The position numbers and the translations under genes were made by a program. 49,056 bases of DNA, taken from positions 1 through 49,056 of the forward strand of contig NZ_JAQPOK010000162.1 of the NCBI RefSeq assembly GCF_030068445.1, in the 5' to 3' direction. How positions within the stretch are numbered: position 1 is the stretch's first letter; the number at the start of each line of letters is the position of its first letter. Positions 24,147-32,141 of the stretch are shown piece after piece. The notes below the pieces were generated by a model, which was given only the letters and a program-made list of their open reading frames with translations, did no database searches and was not told where the DNA came from. The DNA is from Roseofilum halophilum BLCC-M91 (lineage in GTDB: Bacteria > Cyanobacteriota > Cyanobacteriia > Cyanobacteriales > Desertifilaceae).

Positions 24147-25163
24147 CTATAAGCTGGTCAAGGGATGAGGTGGCTGGTCTAGCATTTGCCATATGGTTTG
24201 TAAGATTTCTTGAATGCCGGTTTGAGTGGCAGCCGATAAAAGGAATACGGGAAACCCTGTATATTCTTGGAGGGAATGGGCGATCGCCTGCCAATCTTCA
24301 CTGCGATCGACCGCATCCATCTTATTTAACCCAATTACTTGGGGGCGATGTTCCAACTCTTTGCCATAGGCCACTAACTCTTGTTGAATCGTATTATAGA
24401 CTGCAAAAATATCCGGCTCCGTACTATCAATCAGGTGCAATAATACCCGCGTCCGCTCAATATGTCTGAGGAAATCATGGCCCAAGCCAATGCCTTCGGC
24501 TGCCCCTTCAATTAACCCCGGAATATCAGCAAATACCGTGCCATCTCCCGTGGGTTTCCGCACTACTCCCAGATTGGGAATTAAAGTGGTAAACGGATAA
24601 TTGGCAATTTTCGGTTGCGCGGCGGAAACTACGGAAATAAACGTCGATTTTCCCGCATTCGGTAAACCAATAATCCCCACATCCGCTAATAATTTCAACT
24701 CCAACCGAAAAAGTCCTTCTTCACCTTCTAAACCCGGCAGCGCATAATCGGGGGCACGGTTTTTATTACTCAAGAAATGCTGATTACCTAAACCTCCTTT
24801 TCCCCCTTGGGCAATCACTAACGTCTGTTCATTTTCCACTAAATCCCCTACCCATTCGCCCGTTTCTACATTAGTAATTACGGTTCCACAGGGAACTTCT
24901 AAAACCAGATCTGCGCCATTGGCTCCCGTGCGGTTATTGGGGCCACCGCGTTTACCATTTTCGGCTCGAAATAAATGTTTATAACGAAAATCTAATAAGG
25001 TTTGCAATCGTTCTGTGGCTCTAACGATGACCGATCCCCCTTTACCCCCATTACCACCGGATGGCCCTCCCGCAGGCACATACTTTTCCCGCCGGAAGGC
25101 GACTAACCCATCTCCGCCATCTCCGGCTTTTACTTGTACTTCAACTTGATCGATAAATTGCAT
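24147..25163 (-). CDS. obg: Obg family GTPase
   Basis: 338 aa. The N-terminal Obg fold is Gly-rich ([23 protein letters not shown]). The GTPase domain follows with G1 GLPNAGKST, the G2-region TTLIPNLG, G3 [10 protein letters not shown]4 NKMD and G5 SAA. Obg/CgtA binds the large ribosomal subunit and links ribosome assembly to stress and growth state. The C-terminus is short, without the extra OCT domain of some species. The leader is unusual: eight GTAATGG-type heptamers end 8 nt before the start codon, with no Shine-Dalgarno site. Confidence 0.95.
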   Translation of the reverse strand: MQFIDQVEVQVKAGDGGDGLVAFRREKYVPAGGPSGGNGGKGGSVIVRATERLQTLLDFRYKHLFRAENGKRGGPNNRTGANGADLVLEVPCGTVITNVETGEWVGDLVENEQTLVIAQGGKGGLGNQHFLSNKNRAPDYALPGLEGEEGLFRLELKLLADVGIIGLPNAGKSTFISVVSAAQPKIANYPFTTLIPNLGVVRKPTGDGTVFADIPGLIEGAAEGIGLGHDFLRHIERTRVLLHLIDSTEPDIFAVYNTIQQELVAYGKELEHRPQVIGLNKMDAVDRSEDWQAIAHSLQEYTGFPVFLLSAATQTGIQEILQTIWQMLDQPPHPLTSL

Positions 25164-25171
25164 ATTTTATG

Positions 25172-25227
25172 GTAATGGGTAATGGGTAATGGGTAATTGG
25201 TAATGGGTAATTGGTAATGGGTAATGG
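25172..25227. repeat. GTAATGG heptamer array in the obg leader
   Basis: Eight consecutive heptamers (GTAATGG with two GTAATTG variants) immediately upstream of the obg start on the minus strand. It belongs to the same heptamer family that follows the GC palindromes at 48888 and 15638. Confidence 0.93.
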
Positions 25228-25240
25228 GTAAAGCATATTC

Positions 25241-25330
25241 TATTAGAGGAGTGCGAGCATCTTGCTCGCTTATTCCTTACTAGCGAGCGAGACGTTTGTC
25301 CTGCGGACACGCTACGCACTCCCCAGAATG
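25241..25330. repeat. Hairpin repeat with GCATCTTGC core
   Basis: GTGCGAGCATCTTGCTCGC is the reverse-oriented GCAAGATGC hairpin. It is followed by a second arm TAGCGAGCGAGACG and a GTCC-TGC-GGAC hairpin, then GCACTCCC mirroring the outer GGAGTGCG. The unit closely resembles 15852-15905. It lies between obg (transcribed leftward) and the end of prxQ. Confidence 0.7.
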
Positions 25331-25405
25331 TAATGCACCAAATTAGCTGTGTCACGGCACTATGGCACTATGATTGTCTATGGACTGACTGGTGCAAGCA
25401 GTCGA

Positions 25406-25849
25406 TTAAAGACCGAGTTCCGCTAAAATATCTTGGGCATGGGTTGCCGTGTTCAGGTTAGCGCCTTCGTAGACTTTGATGATTTTTCCAGAACCATCAA
25501 TCACATAGGTCACGCGCTTGGAATAACCGCTACCTTCAACATCGTAAGCTTTGGTCAGTGCGCCATCGGTATCAGCCAAGAGGGGGAAGTTTAAGCCATA
25601 TTTTTCGGTAAACTTCTGGTGAGAGGCTTCATCATCCATGCTCACCCCTAAGACGACAATTTCTTTGCCTTGATATTCCCCATAAGCTTCCTTAAAGCTG
25701 TTCGCTTCTTTGGTACATCCGGGAGTATCATCCTTGGGATAAAAATAGAGAACCACGGTTTTGCCGGAAAAGTCAGAGAGGGAAACCGAATTACCATGGG
25801 TATCTTTGGCGGTAAATGCTGGGGCGGTTGTGCCGACGGATAAAGACAT
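25406..25849 (-). CDS. Peroxiredoxin, PrxQ/BCP type, single cysteine
   Basis: 147 aa. Thiol peroxidase that reduces hydrogen peroxide and alkyl peroxides. The peroxidatic Cys45 is in PKDDTPGCTKEANSF. The resolving Cys usually five residues later in PrxQ (CTKEAC) is Asn here, and no other cysteine exists, so it must act as a 1-Cys enzyme needing an external thiol. One-Cys PrxQ paralogues are known in cyanobacteria. The thioredoxin-fold context (VVLYFYPKD, VLGVSMDD, VTYVIDGSGKI) is complete. Confidence 0.93.
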   Translation of the reverse strand: MSLSVGTTAPAFTAKDTHGNSVSLSDFSGKTVVLYFYPKDDTPGCTKEANSFKEAYGEYQGKEIVVLGVSMDDEASHQKFTEKYGLNFPLLADTDGALTKAYDVEGSGYSKRVTYVIDGSGKIIKVYEGANLNTATHAQDILAELGL

Positions 25850-26030
25850 AGAGAGTGTTTTTGGGTTAAATTAAAAACTGCTTTTGTAATTTTACAATAG
25901 CTTGCTGCGAGTTTTGACATGGGCCTGGCGATCGCCTCCTAATCTCCTCAAGCCCCGTGCTAGATTAGAAGAAGCGAGGGTGAGTTTTTACTTGTTGCTC
26001 TCGCTAAACTCTTTGTCCACCCTTGTACAT

Positions 26031-26438
26031 ATGTCCTTGGTTCACTCTTCTCCCCTACCTCAACAAGATAGCCCCACCTGGACGCGAGCCGATCGCGCTC
26101 TGCGGTGTTCTCCCTTTCAACTGCAATTGTTTACTGACCTCAAAATCCGCAGTATTCCCTTGGCAGAAATCGCCTCTCAAGCCGGATTTTCAGCCCATTA
26201 TACCCGCGCCCCCCTAACGGAAATCGGGGCTGAAGATGCCCTACTCTGGTTAATTAAGGTGGGAATTTTACGCCGGGAAGTCGATGGACAGGGGATTACC
26301 GACCGATTTCGCCTCACTCCTTTAGGTCGTCAACTGATTGAACACTGGGAAAAGGAAACCGGAACCCTTCCGGCTCCCTCCATGGGCGATCGCCTCTATA
26401 ACCGTATTCATCAACTGATTCCCTGGTTTCTGCGATAA
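26031..26438 (+). CDS. Npun_F0494-like conserved cyanobacterial protein
   Basis: 135 aa from ATG 26031 (MSLVHSSPLPQQDSPTWTRA); a longer frame opens at 25902 but its first 43 residues do not look conserved. The ADRALRCSPFQLQLF, ALLWLIKVGILRREVDGQGI and RFRLTPLGRQLIEHWE segments look like a winged helix and recall the cyanobacterial Npun_F0494 family, named from memory. DNA binding is possible but unproven. It lies 33 nt upstream of cobQ on the same strand. Confidence 0.62.
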   Translation: MSLVHSSPLPQQDSPTWTRADRALRCSPFQLQLFTDLKIRSIPLAEIASQAGFSAHYTRAPLTEIGAEDALLWLIKVGILRREVDGQGITDRFRLTPLGRQLIEHWEKETGTLPAPSMGDRLYNRIHQLIPWFLR

Positions 26439-26471
26439 CCCTCACTAGCCCCTAATTTAGTTCAATCTCCT

Positions 26472-27941
26472 ATGAAAGCAATTATGGTAGTGGGAACGAC
26501 CTCCCACGCAGGCAAATCCCTTTTATGTACGGCCTTGTGTCGGATTTTAGCGCGGCAAGGTTGGCATTTAACCCCCTTCAAAGGGCAAAATATGGCCTTA
26601 AACGCCTACGTGACCCCCACTGGGGGAGAAATTGGCTATGCCCAAGCCGTACAAGCTTGGGCCGCTGGGGTTCCCCCTCAAGTGGTCATGAATCCCATCT
26701 TACTCAAGCCCCAAGGCAACATGACCTCCCAAGTGATTTTGCTCGGAGAAGCGGTGGGACAAGTAAGCGCCGAAAATTACTATAAAGATTACTTCGATCG
26801 CGGATGGAAAGCCATTACCCAATCCCTAGAGCAATTATCCTATGAATTTGATTTGGTCGTTTGTGAAGGAGCAGGCAGTCCGGCAGAAATTAACCTCAAA
26901 CATCGAGATTTAACCAACATGCGGGTGGCTAAACACTTAAATGCCTCGACCCTTTTGGTCGTAGATATCGATCGCGGCGGAGCCTTTGCCCATGTGGTCG
27001 GAACCTTAGAGTTACTCGAACCCGAAGAGCGCAGTTTAATCAAAGGCATTGTGATTAATAAATTTCGCGGTCAGCGCTCCCTCTTGCAATCGGGCATTGA
27101 ATGGTTAGAAAACTATACCGGCATTCCCGTTTTAGGGGTGATTCCCTGGCTCGATATGGCCTTTCCGGCGGAAGATTCCCTCAGTTTACTCGAACGGGAT
27201 GGGGGTAGCTCCAAAAAGTCAGCCGATCTCACGATATCCGTGCTACGCTTGCCCCATATTGCTAATTTTACCGATTTTGACCCCCTGGATTCAGAAGCGA
27301 GCGTGCAGGTTAAATATATTAGCCCCCATGAATCCTTGGGATATCCAGATGCGGTGATTATTCCCGGTTCTAAAACTACGATCGCCGATTTGATGGTGTT
27401 GCAAAAAAGTGGTATGGCCCAAGAGTTAAAGGATTATGCCGCCAGTGGCGGAACCATTTTGGGAATTTGTGGCGGCTTCCAAATCTTGGGTAAAATGATT
27501 GCCGACCCGGAAGGCCTAGAAGGGGAAGAGGGACGCTATTCCGGTTTGGATTTGTTGCCTATTCAAACCGTGATTTTAGGCAAAAAAGTGGCCCGCCAGC
27601 GATCGGTCACCTCTCGCTATCCCCAAGACAGTTTACCCATTACTGGGTTTGAAATTCATCAAGGACGCACCAGTTTAATTGCTGGTGGAGATCACCATTG
27701 TTTGTTTGACGATCCTCAGTTGGGAATGGTAACTCATAACCAAGGGGTTTGGGGAACCTATTTACATGGCATTTTTGATAATGGCCCCTGGCGACGGATG
27801 TGGTTGAATCGGTTGCGTAAACAGCGAGGTTTGTTAGCATTACCTACAGGGGTTCCCAATTATCGGGAACAGCGAGAATTGGTTTTAGATATTCTCAGCG
27901 ATCGAGTAGCCGAACACTTGAATGTTCGCACGCTTCTTTGA
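26472..27941 (+). CDS. cobQ: Cobyric acid synthase
   Basis: 489 aa. ATP-dependent amidation of adenosylcobyrinic acid a,c-diamide at four side chains, using glutamine, in cobalamin (or pseudocobalamin) synthesis. The N-terminal dethiobiotin-synthetase-like domain has a P-loop GTTSHAGKS (8-16). The C-terminal class I glutamine amidotransferase domain has the nucleophile Cys333 (GICGGFQILG) and His432 (GTYLHGIFD). Length is standard. A small ferredoxin gene follows 31 nt later on the same strand. Confidence 0.96.
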   Translation: MKAIMVVGTTSHAGKSLLCTALCRILARQGWHLTPFKGQNMALNAYVTPTGGEIGYAQAVQAWAAGVPPQVVMNPILLKPQGNMTSQVILLGEAVGQVSAENYYKDYFDRGWKAITQSLEQLSYEFDLVVCEGAGSPAEINLKHRDLTNMRVAKHLNASTLLVVDIDRGGAFAHVVGTLELLEPEERSLIKGIVINKFRGQRSLLQSGIEWLENYTGIPVLGVIPWLDMAFPAEDSLSLLERDGGSSKKSADLTISVLRLPHIANFTDFDPLDSEASVQVKYISPHESLGYPDAVIIPGSKTTIADLMVLQKSGMAQELKDYAASGGTILGICGGFQILGKMIADPEGLEGEEGRYSGLDLLPIQTVILGKKVARQRSVTSRYPQDSLPITGFEIHQGRTSLIAGGDHHCLFDDPQLGMVTHNQGVWGTYLHGIFDNGPWRRMWLNRLRKQRGLLALPTGVPNYREQRELVLDILSDRVAEHLNVRTLL

Positions 27942-27972
27942 TAGGGGATCAGGTTTGCAGTGGAGGAAAAAG

Positions 27973-28218
27973 ATGAGTCAGGCGATCGCCGTTCGATTTT
28001 TGCCCGATGAAGTGACGGTCAAAGCTGAAGTGGGAGAACCCTTGTTAGAAGTGGCCCAACGGGCCGGGGTGACCATTCCCACGGGGTGTTTAATGGGGTC
28101 TTGCCATGCTTGCGAAGTGGAAATAGTCGGCCGCTCTACCCTTTGTGCTTGTATTAGTGGAGTTCCCGCAGGAGCGGATGAAATCACAGTCAATCTGGAG
28201 AGCGATCCGTTATGGTAA
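27973..28218 (+). CDS. [2Fe-2S] ferredoxin-like protein
   Basis: 81 aa from ATG 27973, which has a good GGAGG ribosome site (27963-27967). The longer frame beginning inside cobQ is rejected. Iron-sulfur ligands follow the plant-type pattern Cys39-x4-Cys44-x2-Cys47, with the fourth at Cys58 or Cys60 (TLCACISGVP). The spacing to the last Cys is short (10 or 12 residues), placing it with the compact cyanobacterial [2Fe-2S] proteins and not with photosynthetic PetF. An electron-transfer role is likely; the partner is unknown. Confidence 0.85.
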   Translation: MSQAIAVRFLPDEVTVKAEVGEPLLEVAQRAGVTIPTGCLMGSCHACEVEIVGRSTLCACISGVPAGADEITVNLESDPLW

Positions 28219-28221
28219 GCA

Positions 28222-28255
28222 AAAGGCAAGAGGCAAAAAGCAAGAGGCAAAAGGA
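28222..28255. repeat. AAGGCAAGAGGC tandem-like repeat
   Basis: Three irregular copies of a purine-rich AAGGCAAGAGGC / AAAGCAAGAGGC motif follow the ferredoxin stop. A reverse-oriented relative (CTTGCCTCTTGCCTCTTG) lies at 47711-47728. The remainder up to 28358 shows no gene. Confidence 0.6.
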
Positions 28256-28358
28256 AAGAGAAAATCTCATACCCACTCTTTCTGTTTTGTCAGAATAATT
28301 TTCAGGCGCTGGTTACGGAACAGGAAATGGCTCCGTTGTAGTTACTTGTGCTATTGAG

Positions 28359-29006
28359 ATGCAAGTGCCGAATTGCTTAAGTATTATGACGGATCAATTA
28401 ATCATGAACTCAGACCTCCCCTCTCCGGGTTCTCCCATAGATAGAGAGCTGCTGGAAACCCTTTTCTTGAATCAGGAACGACTTTATCCGTGGAATCCCT
28501 TAACTTTAGAGGCAGAGCCTTATTTCTCGGAAATAGAGAATTCCATGGGAACTCACGCCCCTGACTTAGTTAATTATTTGGATGAAGGATGCAACCAATT
28601 TTACTTAAACTTAGATCAGTTATGGGAGTCAGTCAAGCCACTAACAGTCAGTGAGTTAAACGCTCAATTAGAAGCCAAGTTTAGTCAGATGGTTCCCCAG
28701 GAGGTGCTGGCAACGATTGCAGCTAAGGTAGAGCAATTAACGGCTTCTTCAGCTTCGATCGCCGATCGATTAATTTACTGTGTCCAAGAGAGCTTACCCC
28801 AGTGGGATATGGACGATCTTTTGGTTCTCGCTCGTCCCTTTGCCTATGCCATGCGGGGAGGAGAAGAAAAAACTGCCTTAGACCGGGTGGTGCAAAGAGC
28901 CAGTACCCTTGATTGGGAATCCTCTTCGGAACTCGAAAAGGCGCGGTTAACGTTAGCTGTCGCTCGGTATGCGATCGCCTATCGGGATCGAAATGAAGTT
29001 GAGTAG
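28359..29006 (+). CDS. Conserved hypothetical helical protein
   Basis: 215 aa; possible alternative starts at 28386 and 28404. The sequence is acidic and helical, with no signal peptide or membrane segment. Recognisable segments are LLETLFLNQERLYPWNPLTLEAE, QLWESVKPLTVSELNAQLEA and VVQRASTLDWESSSELEKAR; I recognise no domain. It converges with the FHA-PrsW gene 14 nt downstream. Confidence 0.65.
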   Translation: MQVPNCLSIMTDQLIMNSDLPSPGSPIDRELLETLFLNQERLYPWNPLTLEAEPYFSEIENSMGTHAPDLVNYLDEGCNQFYLNLDQLWESVKPLTVSELNAQLEAKFSQMVPQEVLATIAAKVEQLTASSASIADRLIYCVQESLPQWDMDDLLVLARPFAYAMRGGEEKTALDRVVQRASTLDWESSSELEKARLTLAVARYAIAYRDRNEVE

Positions 29007-29020
29007 ACCCTTTATTTAAT

Positions 29021-30355
29021 TTATTTAATCCGGGTAGCGAAATTTTGCGATCGCGTCGGAGACAGGGCCCGAGCTTTCAAAATCGCCGCAGCTAAAAAGG
29101 CATAGGACAATATGCCAATGGCCGCTAGAGAGATCAACCCAGCGAATAGAGACACTTGGGAGGCAACAAAAGTTCCCGTAGTATTCCAAAGTCCATGTAG
29201 TAAGGCAGCAGTGCTATACCCCACGGCCAGAATTTGCCATCGTTGCTTTTGTTTCAGCACACTCAGGCCGATAAAGTAGCCCAAATAGCCGCTATAGGCT
29301 AAATGTCCAGACACCGATCCTAAAATGCGAGGAATTAATAACTGTAATCCCGCCAGTTGTCCCATATCGCCTCCAGAAATGGCGGCAATGCTTTGAATTT
29401 GCGAGGGTACATACAAGCCTAGGGTTTCAATTAAGGTAAATCCCACAGCCGAAGCTGTCCCGATTAAGATACCATCGAGGGGTTCTCGCACGCCCCAGGT
29501 TTGGCGAGATGAAACAAAACCGAATTTACCCCATAACAGAACCAGGAAGATGGGTAGGGCTTTGATCAACTCTTCTAACAAGCCTGTGCCCAGGGTGTGA
29601 CGGGCTAAGGTGGGTACAAATTGGTCTCCGGTTGCCCATCCTGCCAGACCTTGGTAAAACAGGGGAGCGAGCAGTTTGACCAGGGGAATGGCAAGTAGGA
29701 GCGTCCACAGAGCCGATCCGAGCAGCAGCCACCAGGGTTTATGTTTGCCGCAGAGTTGATAGATATAGGTATAGGCGATCGCCGCTAAATAGCCCCCTAG
29801 AACCAGATTAAACAGTTCCGGAACTCGGAGGAAAAACAGCAGCACCGCAACCAGGGCAGTTAAACTAGCAGGAATCAGATAAGCTTTACGGGTTAATTCT
29901 TGTCCGGTGGAGAAGATGGGAAACAGTTGGGTGAGGGTAACCGACTGGGTGGCAACGGGTAGGGAACTGTGTGCGGTGGAAATCAAGGTGGGGGGAGTAG
30001 AGGCAACGCTCCCAGAGTGCAATTCTACTTCAAATTCTGGCCCCTTGAGACCGAGCATAATGCGATCGCCATGACTTAAGCGCTGACATCCCCTTAACAG
30101 GGTTTGGTTCACATAGGTTCCGTTAGCACTCCCCAGGTCACAAATTTCCCAATCCCTATGAGTGGGGGAACAGCGAATCACCGCATGTTTGCGGGAAACA
30201 ATCGTATATTGATGAGCATCCAGGGCAATTTGGCAACTGGGATCGCGCCCGATGGTAATCTCCTCGGTTCCCCATAGGGGATAGGGGGGATTAGACTTGG
30301 TTTTGCCTAATCCCCGAATCAGTTTTAGAAATCCTTGAGGCTCAGTCCCACTCAT
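29021..30355 (-). CDS. FHA domain fused to PrsW-type intramembrane protease
   Basis: 444 aa. Residues ~15-112 form a forkhead-associated (phosphothreonine-binding) domain with GR (36-37), SRKH (54-57) and SANGT (76-80). After a Ser/Thr-rich linker, eight to nine membrane helices carry the PrsW motifs EELIK, PLDGILIGTASAVGFTLIET, a His in SVSGHLAYSG and a His in ALLHGLWN; these residues form the presumed glutamate/histidine metal site. PrsW proteases cut membrane anchors such as anti-sigma factors. The fusion implies a protease recruited to a phosphorylated partner; this is inference. It is preceded by a 3-unit heptamer array 8 nt before the ATG. Confidence 0.85.
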   Translation of the reverse strand: MSGTEPQGFLKLIRGLGKTKSNPPYPLWGTEEITIGRDPSCQIALDAHQYTIVSRKHAVIRCSPTHRDWEICDLGSANGTYVNQTLLRGCQRLSHGDRIMLGLKGPEFEVELHSGSVASTPPTLISTAHSSLPVATQSVTLTQLFPIFSTGQELTRKAYLIPASLTALVAVLLFFLRVPELFNLVLGGYLAAIAYTYIYQLCGKHKPWWLLLGSALWTLLLAIPLVKLLAPLFYQGLAGWATGDQFVPTLARHTLGTGLLEELIKALPIFLVLLWGKFGFVSSRQTWGVREPLDGILIGTASAVGFTLIETLGLYVPSQIQSIAAISGGDMGQLAGLQLLIPRILGSVSGHLAYSGYLGYFIGLSVLKQKQRWQILAVGYSTAALLHGLWNTTGTFVASQVSLFAGLISLAAIGILSYAFLAAAILKARALSPTRSQNFATRIK

Positions 30356-30363
30356 AAATTAAT

Positions 30364-30384
30364 AATTATTAATTATTAATTATT
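30364..30384. repeat. AATTATT heptamer array, three units
   Basis: Three AATTATT units at a minus-strand gene junction. The stop codon of the upstream small membrane protein (30376) lies inside, and the FHA-PrsW start codon is 8 nt beyond. This is the same stop-array-start layout as at 5603-5643. Confidence 0.85.
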
Positions 30385-30576
30385 GCTATTGGCATCCTGG
30401 ACGGCGGCAAAAAAAGACCAACCGGTGACGGGGATACTGATAGCCAGGATAATGCTAGTGGTTGCCACTCCTAGGTCAGGTGTGCCGGAAGAGAGTTCAA
30501 AGATACAGCCTGTGGCGGCGATCGCCGCAATACAGCACAGGCCTAACAGTAAGCCACTTTTGGGAGTTAAAGCCAT
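30376..30576 (-). CDS. Small two-helix membrane protein
   Basis: 66 aa with two hydrophobic helices, at ~7-26 (GLLLGLCCIAAIAATGCIFE) and ~36-58 (LGVATTSIILAISIPVTGWS). It is unlabelled by any domain I know. It is in a run with def upstream (9-nt gap) and FHA-PrsW downstream. Its C-terminal NSNN and stop are encoded by the AATTATT repeat, so the original end may have been longer. Confidence 0.65.
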   Translation of the reverse strand: MALTPKSGLLLGLCCIAAIAATGCIFELSSGTPDLGVATTSIILAISIPVTGWSFFAAVQDANSNN

Positions 30577-30585
30577 GGGTTGTTC

Positions 30586-31149
30586 CTAGGAGTAAGGTTT
30601 AACGTCTTGGTTGGAAAAACCAAATTTTTTCAGTTCTTCATTCAGGGCGATCGCATTTTCTACCCGGTCTACAAACATCACCCCCTGGAGATGATCGAGT
30701 TCATGTTGAATGGCACGGGAGAGGAGACCATCGGCTTTTAAGGTTTTGGGCCGGCCATACTCATCTTTGTAGCTCACTTGGATCGCATCCGGTCGCTTGA
30801 CATCCATGTACACCCCTGGAACACTCAGGCATCCTTCTTGATAGGTACAGATGTCACGACCGTAGGATTTAATGGTGGGGTTAATCAGGATTAAGGGAAC
30901 GTTGGCTGGCTCTTCCGGATCGCAGTCGATCACCACCATTTGTTTGCCGATCGCCACTTGTGGCGCTGCCAAGCCGATACCATCCGAAGTATACATAGTT
31001 TGCAACATTTCTTTAGCCAATTGACGAATGCTCTCATCAACTTTCGAGATCCGTTTGGCATTGGTTCGCAGGACGCGATCGCCTAGGGTATGGATATCGA
31101 GTGGGGGGCGATCGAGTTTTATCTTTTCTACCAGAACGCTAGAAGTCAT
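30586..31149 (-). CDS. def: Peptide deformylase
   Basis: 187 aa. Removes the N-formyl group from nascent proteins at the ribosome. All three metal-site motifs are present: GIGLAAPQ (58-65), EGCLSVP with metal ligand Cys107, and QHELDH with ligands His149 and His153 and catalytic Glu150. The length and the N-terminal extension (LDRPPLDIHTLGDRVLR) fit cyanobacterial type I deformylases. A small membrane protein follows 9 nt later. Confidence 0.97.
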   Translation of the reverse strand: MTSSVLVEKIKLDRPPLDIHTLGDRVLRTNAKRISKVDESIRQLAKEMLQTMYTSDGIGLAAPQVAIGKQMVVIDCDPEEPANVPLILINPTIKSYGRDICTYQEGCLSVPGVYMDVKRPDAIQVSYKDEYGRPKTLKADGLLSRAIQHELDHLQGVMFVDRVENAIALNEELKKFGFSNQDVKPYS

Positions 31150-31225
31150 AAGGTCTGTATCTTAAAGCAGCTAAAGGTCGTGAATCATCTTGATCTATTC
31201 TAACCAAGTACGGTCTCTACTCGGA

Positions 31226-31426
31226 TTAACTGCGATCGTCCGAGGACGGGGGAAACGTTTGCTTAAATTCCTCAATCAGGTCATCCATTTCTTCTAAGGC
31301 CTGATTCACATCGAGTCTTAGACTTCCGAGATTCGGTTGTTCGAGTAACTGTACTAGGGCTTCCCGCTTGCCTTCCAGAAGGGTGACTTTTGCTTGCATC
31401 GTAGATAGATCCATGGTTTGCTTCAT
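31226..31426 (-). CDS. Small coiled-coil protein
   Basis: 66 aa. Apart from the termini it is one helix with heptad pattern (LSTMQAKVTLLEGKREALVQ..ALEEMDDLIEEFKQTF). No domain is recognised. In-frame Met residues at positions 5 and 10 leave the start uncertain. It lies upstream of def on the same strand with a 76-nt gap. Confidence 0.5.
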   Translation of the reverse strand: MKQTMDLSTMQAKVTLLEGKREALVQLLEQPNLGSLRLDVNQALEEMDDLIEEFKQTFPPSSDDRS

Positions 31427-31474
31427 TGAGATAGGACTGATGTATAGCTTAACAAAACTTGATACTTTCTCGAT

Positions 31475-31510
31475 AAAAAAAGCTCTTCATCTAAAGATCG
31501 GATGAAGAGC
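31475..31510 (-). terminator. Rho-independent terminator of the 104-aa gene
   Basis: GCTCTTCATC (31482-31491) and GATGAAGAGC (31501-31510) form a perfect 10-bp stem with a 9-nt loop. Read on the minus strand it is followed by seven Ts (31475-31481). It lies 57 nt after the stop of the gene at 31568, as expected for its terminator. Confidence 0.88.
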
Positions 31511-31567
31511 GATCGAGGATTTATTGTTTAGACAGATGTGCAAATGTTGAAGCCGATGACCCGACCC

Positions 31568-31882
31568 CTATTTTTTCTTCATTCCCTTAGCCATTTTCAG
31601 GAAGTCTAGACCCCCACTGTTGCTGCTGGTGTTGGACGGGCGACGAGCAGGGGTCTGCTGCTGTGAAGGTTGACTGGGGACTTGCGGCTCAGAAACCGCA
31701 GGCACAGAAGGGAACACCTGACCTTCAGAGCGGATTTGCATTTCCAGAGAAGACGCTTCGATCAGATCGCTGGGACGCTTACCTTTAGGATAGGTGTGCT
31801 TGATGCGCTGCTTTTTACGCATGAAGTTGATGTCGCCGAAGGTTTTGGCATCGTCAGGAGAGAGGAAATAGTCTTGAGACAT
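31568..31882 (-). CDS. Conserved cyanobacterial hypothetical protein
   Basis: 104 aa. The N-terminal half (MSQDYFLSPDDAKTFGDINF then MRKKQRIKHTYPKGKRPSDL) looks conserved and folded or peptide-like. A Gln/Pro/Ser linker leads to a short C-terminal helix, FLKMAKGMKKK, which could touch a membrane or nucleic acid. It has its own strong terminator and a long AT-rich upstream region, so it is a single-gene unit. Function unknown. Confidence 0.7.
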   Translation of the reverse strand: MSQDYFLSPDDAKTFGDINFMRKKQRIKHTYPKGKRPSDLIEASSLEMQIRSEGQVFPSVPAVSEPQVPSQPSQQQTPARRPSNTSSNSGGLDFLKMAKGMKKK

Positions 31883-32141
31883 GGGCTTGGCTATTAATAA
31901 TCAATGGTATAGACAGTCGTTATGTTAAATTTTATCAAATTTTCTCAGATTTGGAAGAGTTTTTTAAATTTTTTTGAATTTATATTAATCTTCATATATC
32001 TTTTTGTAAAAATATCTATATATCCATAAATTAATTAAATGCTGAATCAGGGTAATATTTGCTATACAATCAAGATCGAGAGGACTTGAATCAGTATATT
32101 TAAGTATATTTTCAGTCTTCTTCCTAATGAAGTGTTTTCCT
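31883..32141. other. AT-rich intergenic region
   Basis: Divergent region between the 104-aa gene (minus) and the prolyl oligopeptidase (plus). It is markedly AT-rich, with long A/T runs around 31921-32040, and should contain the promoters of both genes. I see no RNA gene or repeat in it. Confidence 0.6.

Noticed and set aside
25902-26030. A 43-residue longer N-terminus for the Npun_F0494-like protein
   Set aside because: The extra part is not like any conserved N-terminus, and the ATG at 26031 begins the recognisable domain.
27922-27972. A ferredoxin start inside cobQ
   Set aside because: The ATG at 27973 has a GGAGG site and the normal ferredoxin N-terminus.
31883-32141. A possible small RNA or tRNA in the AT-rich gap
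   Set aside because: No cloverleaf, conserved T-loop or stable hairpin is visible; low GC alone is not evidence.
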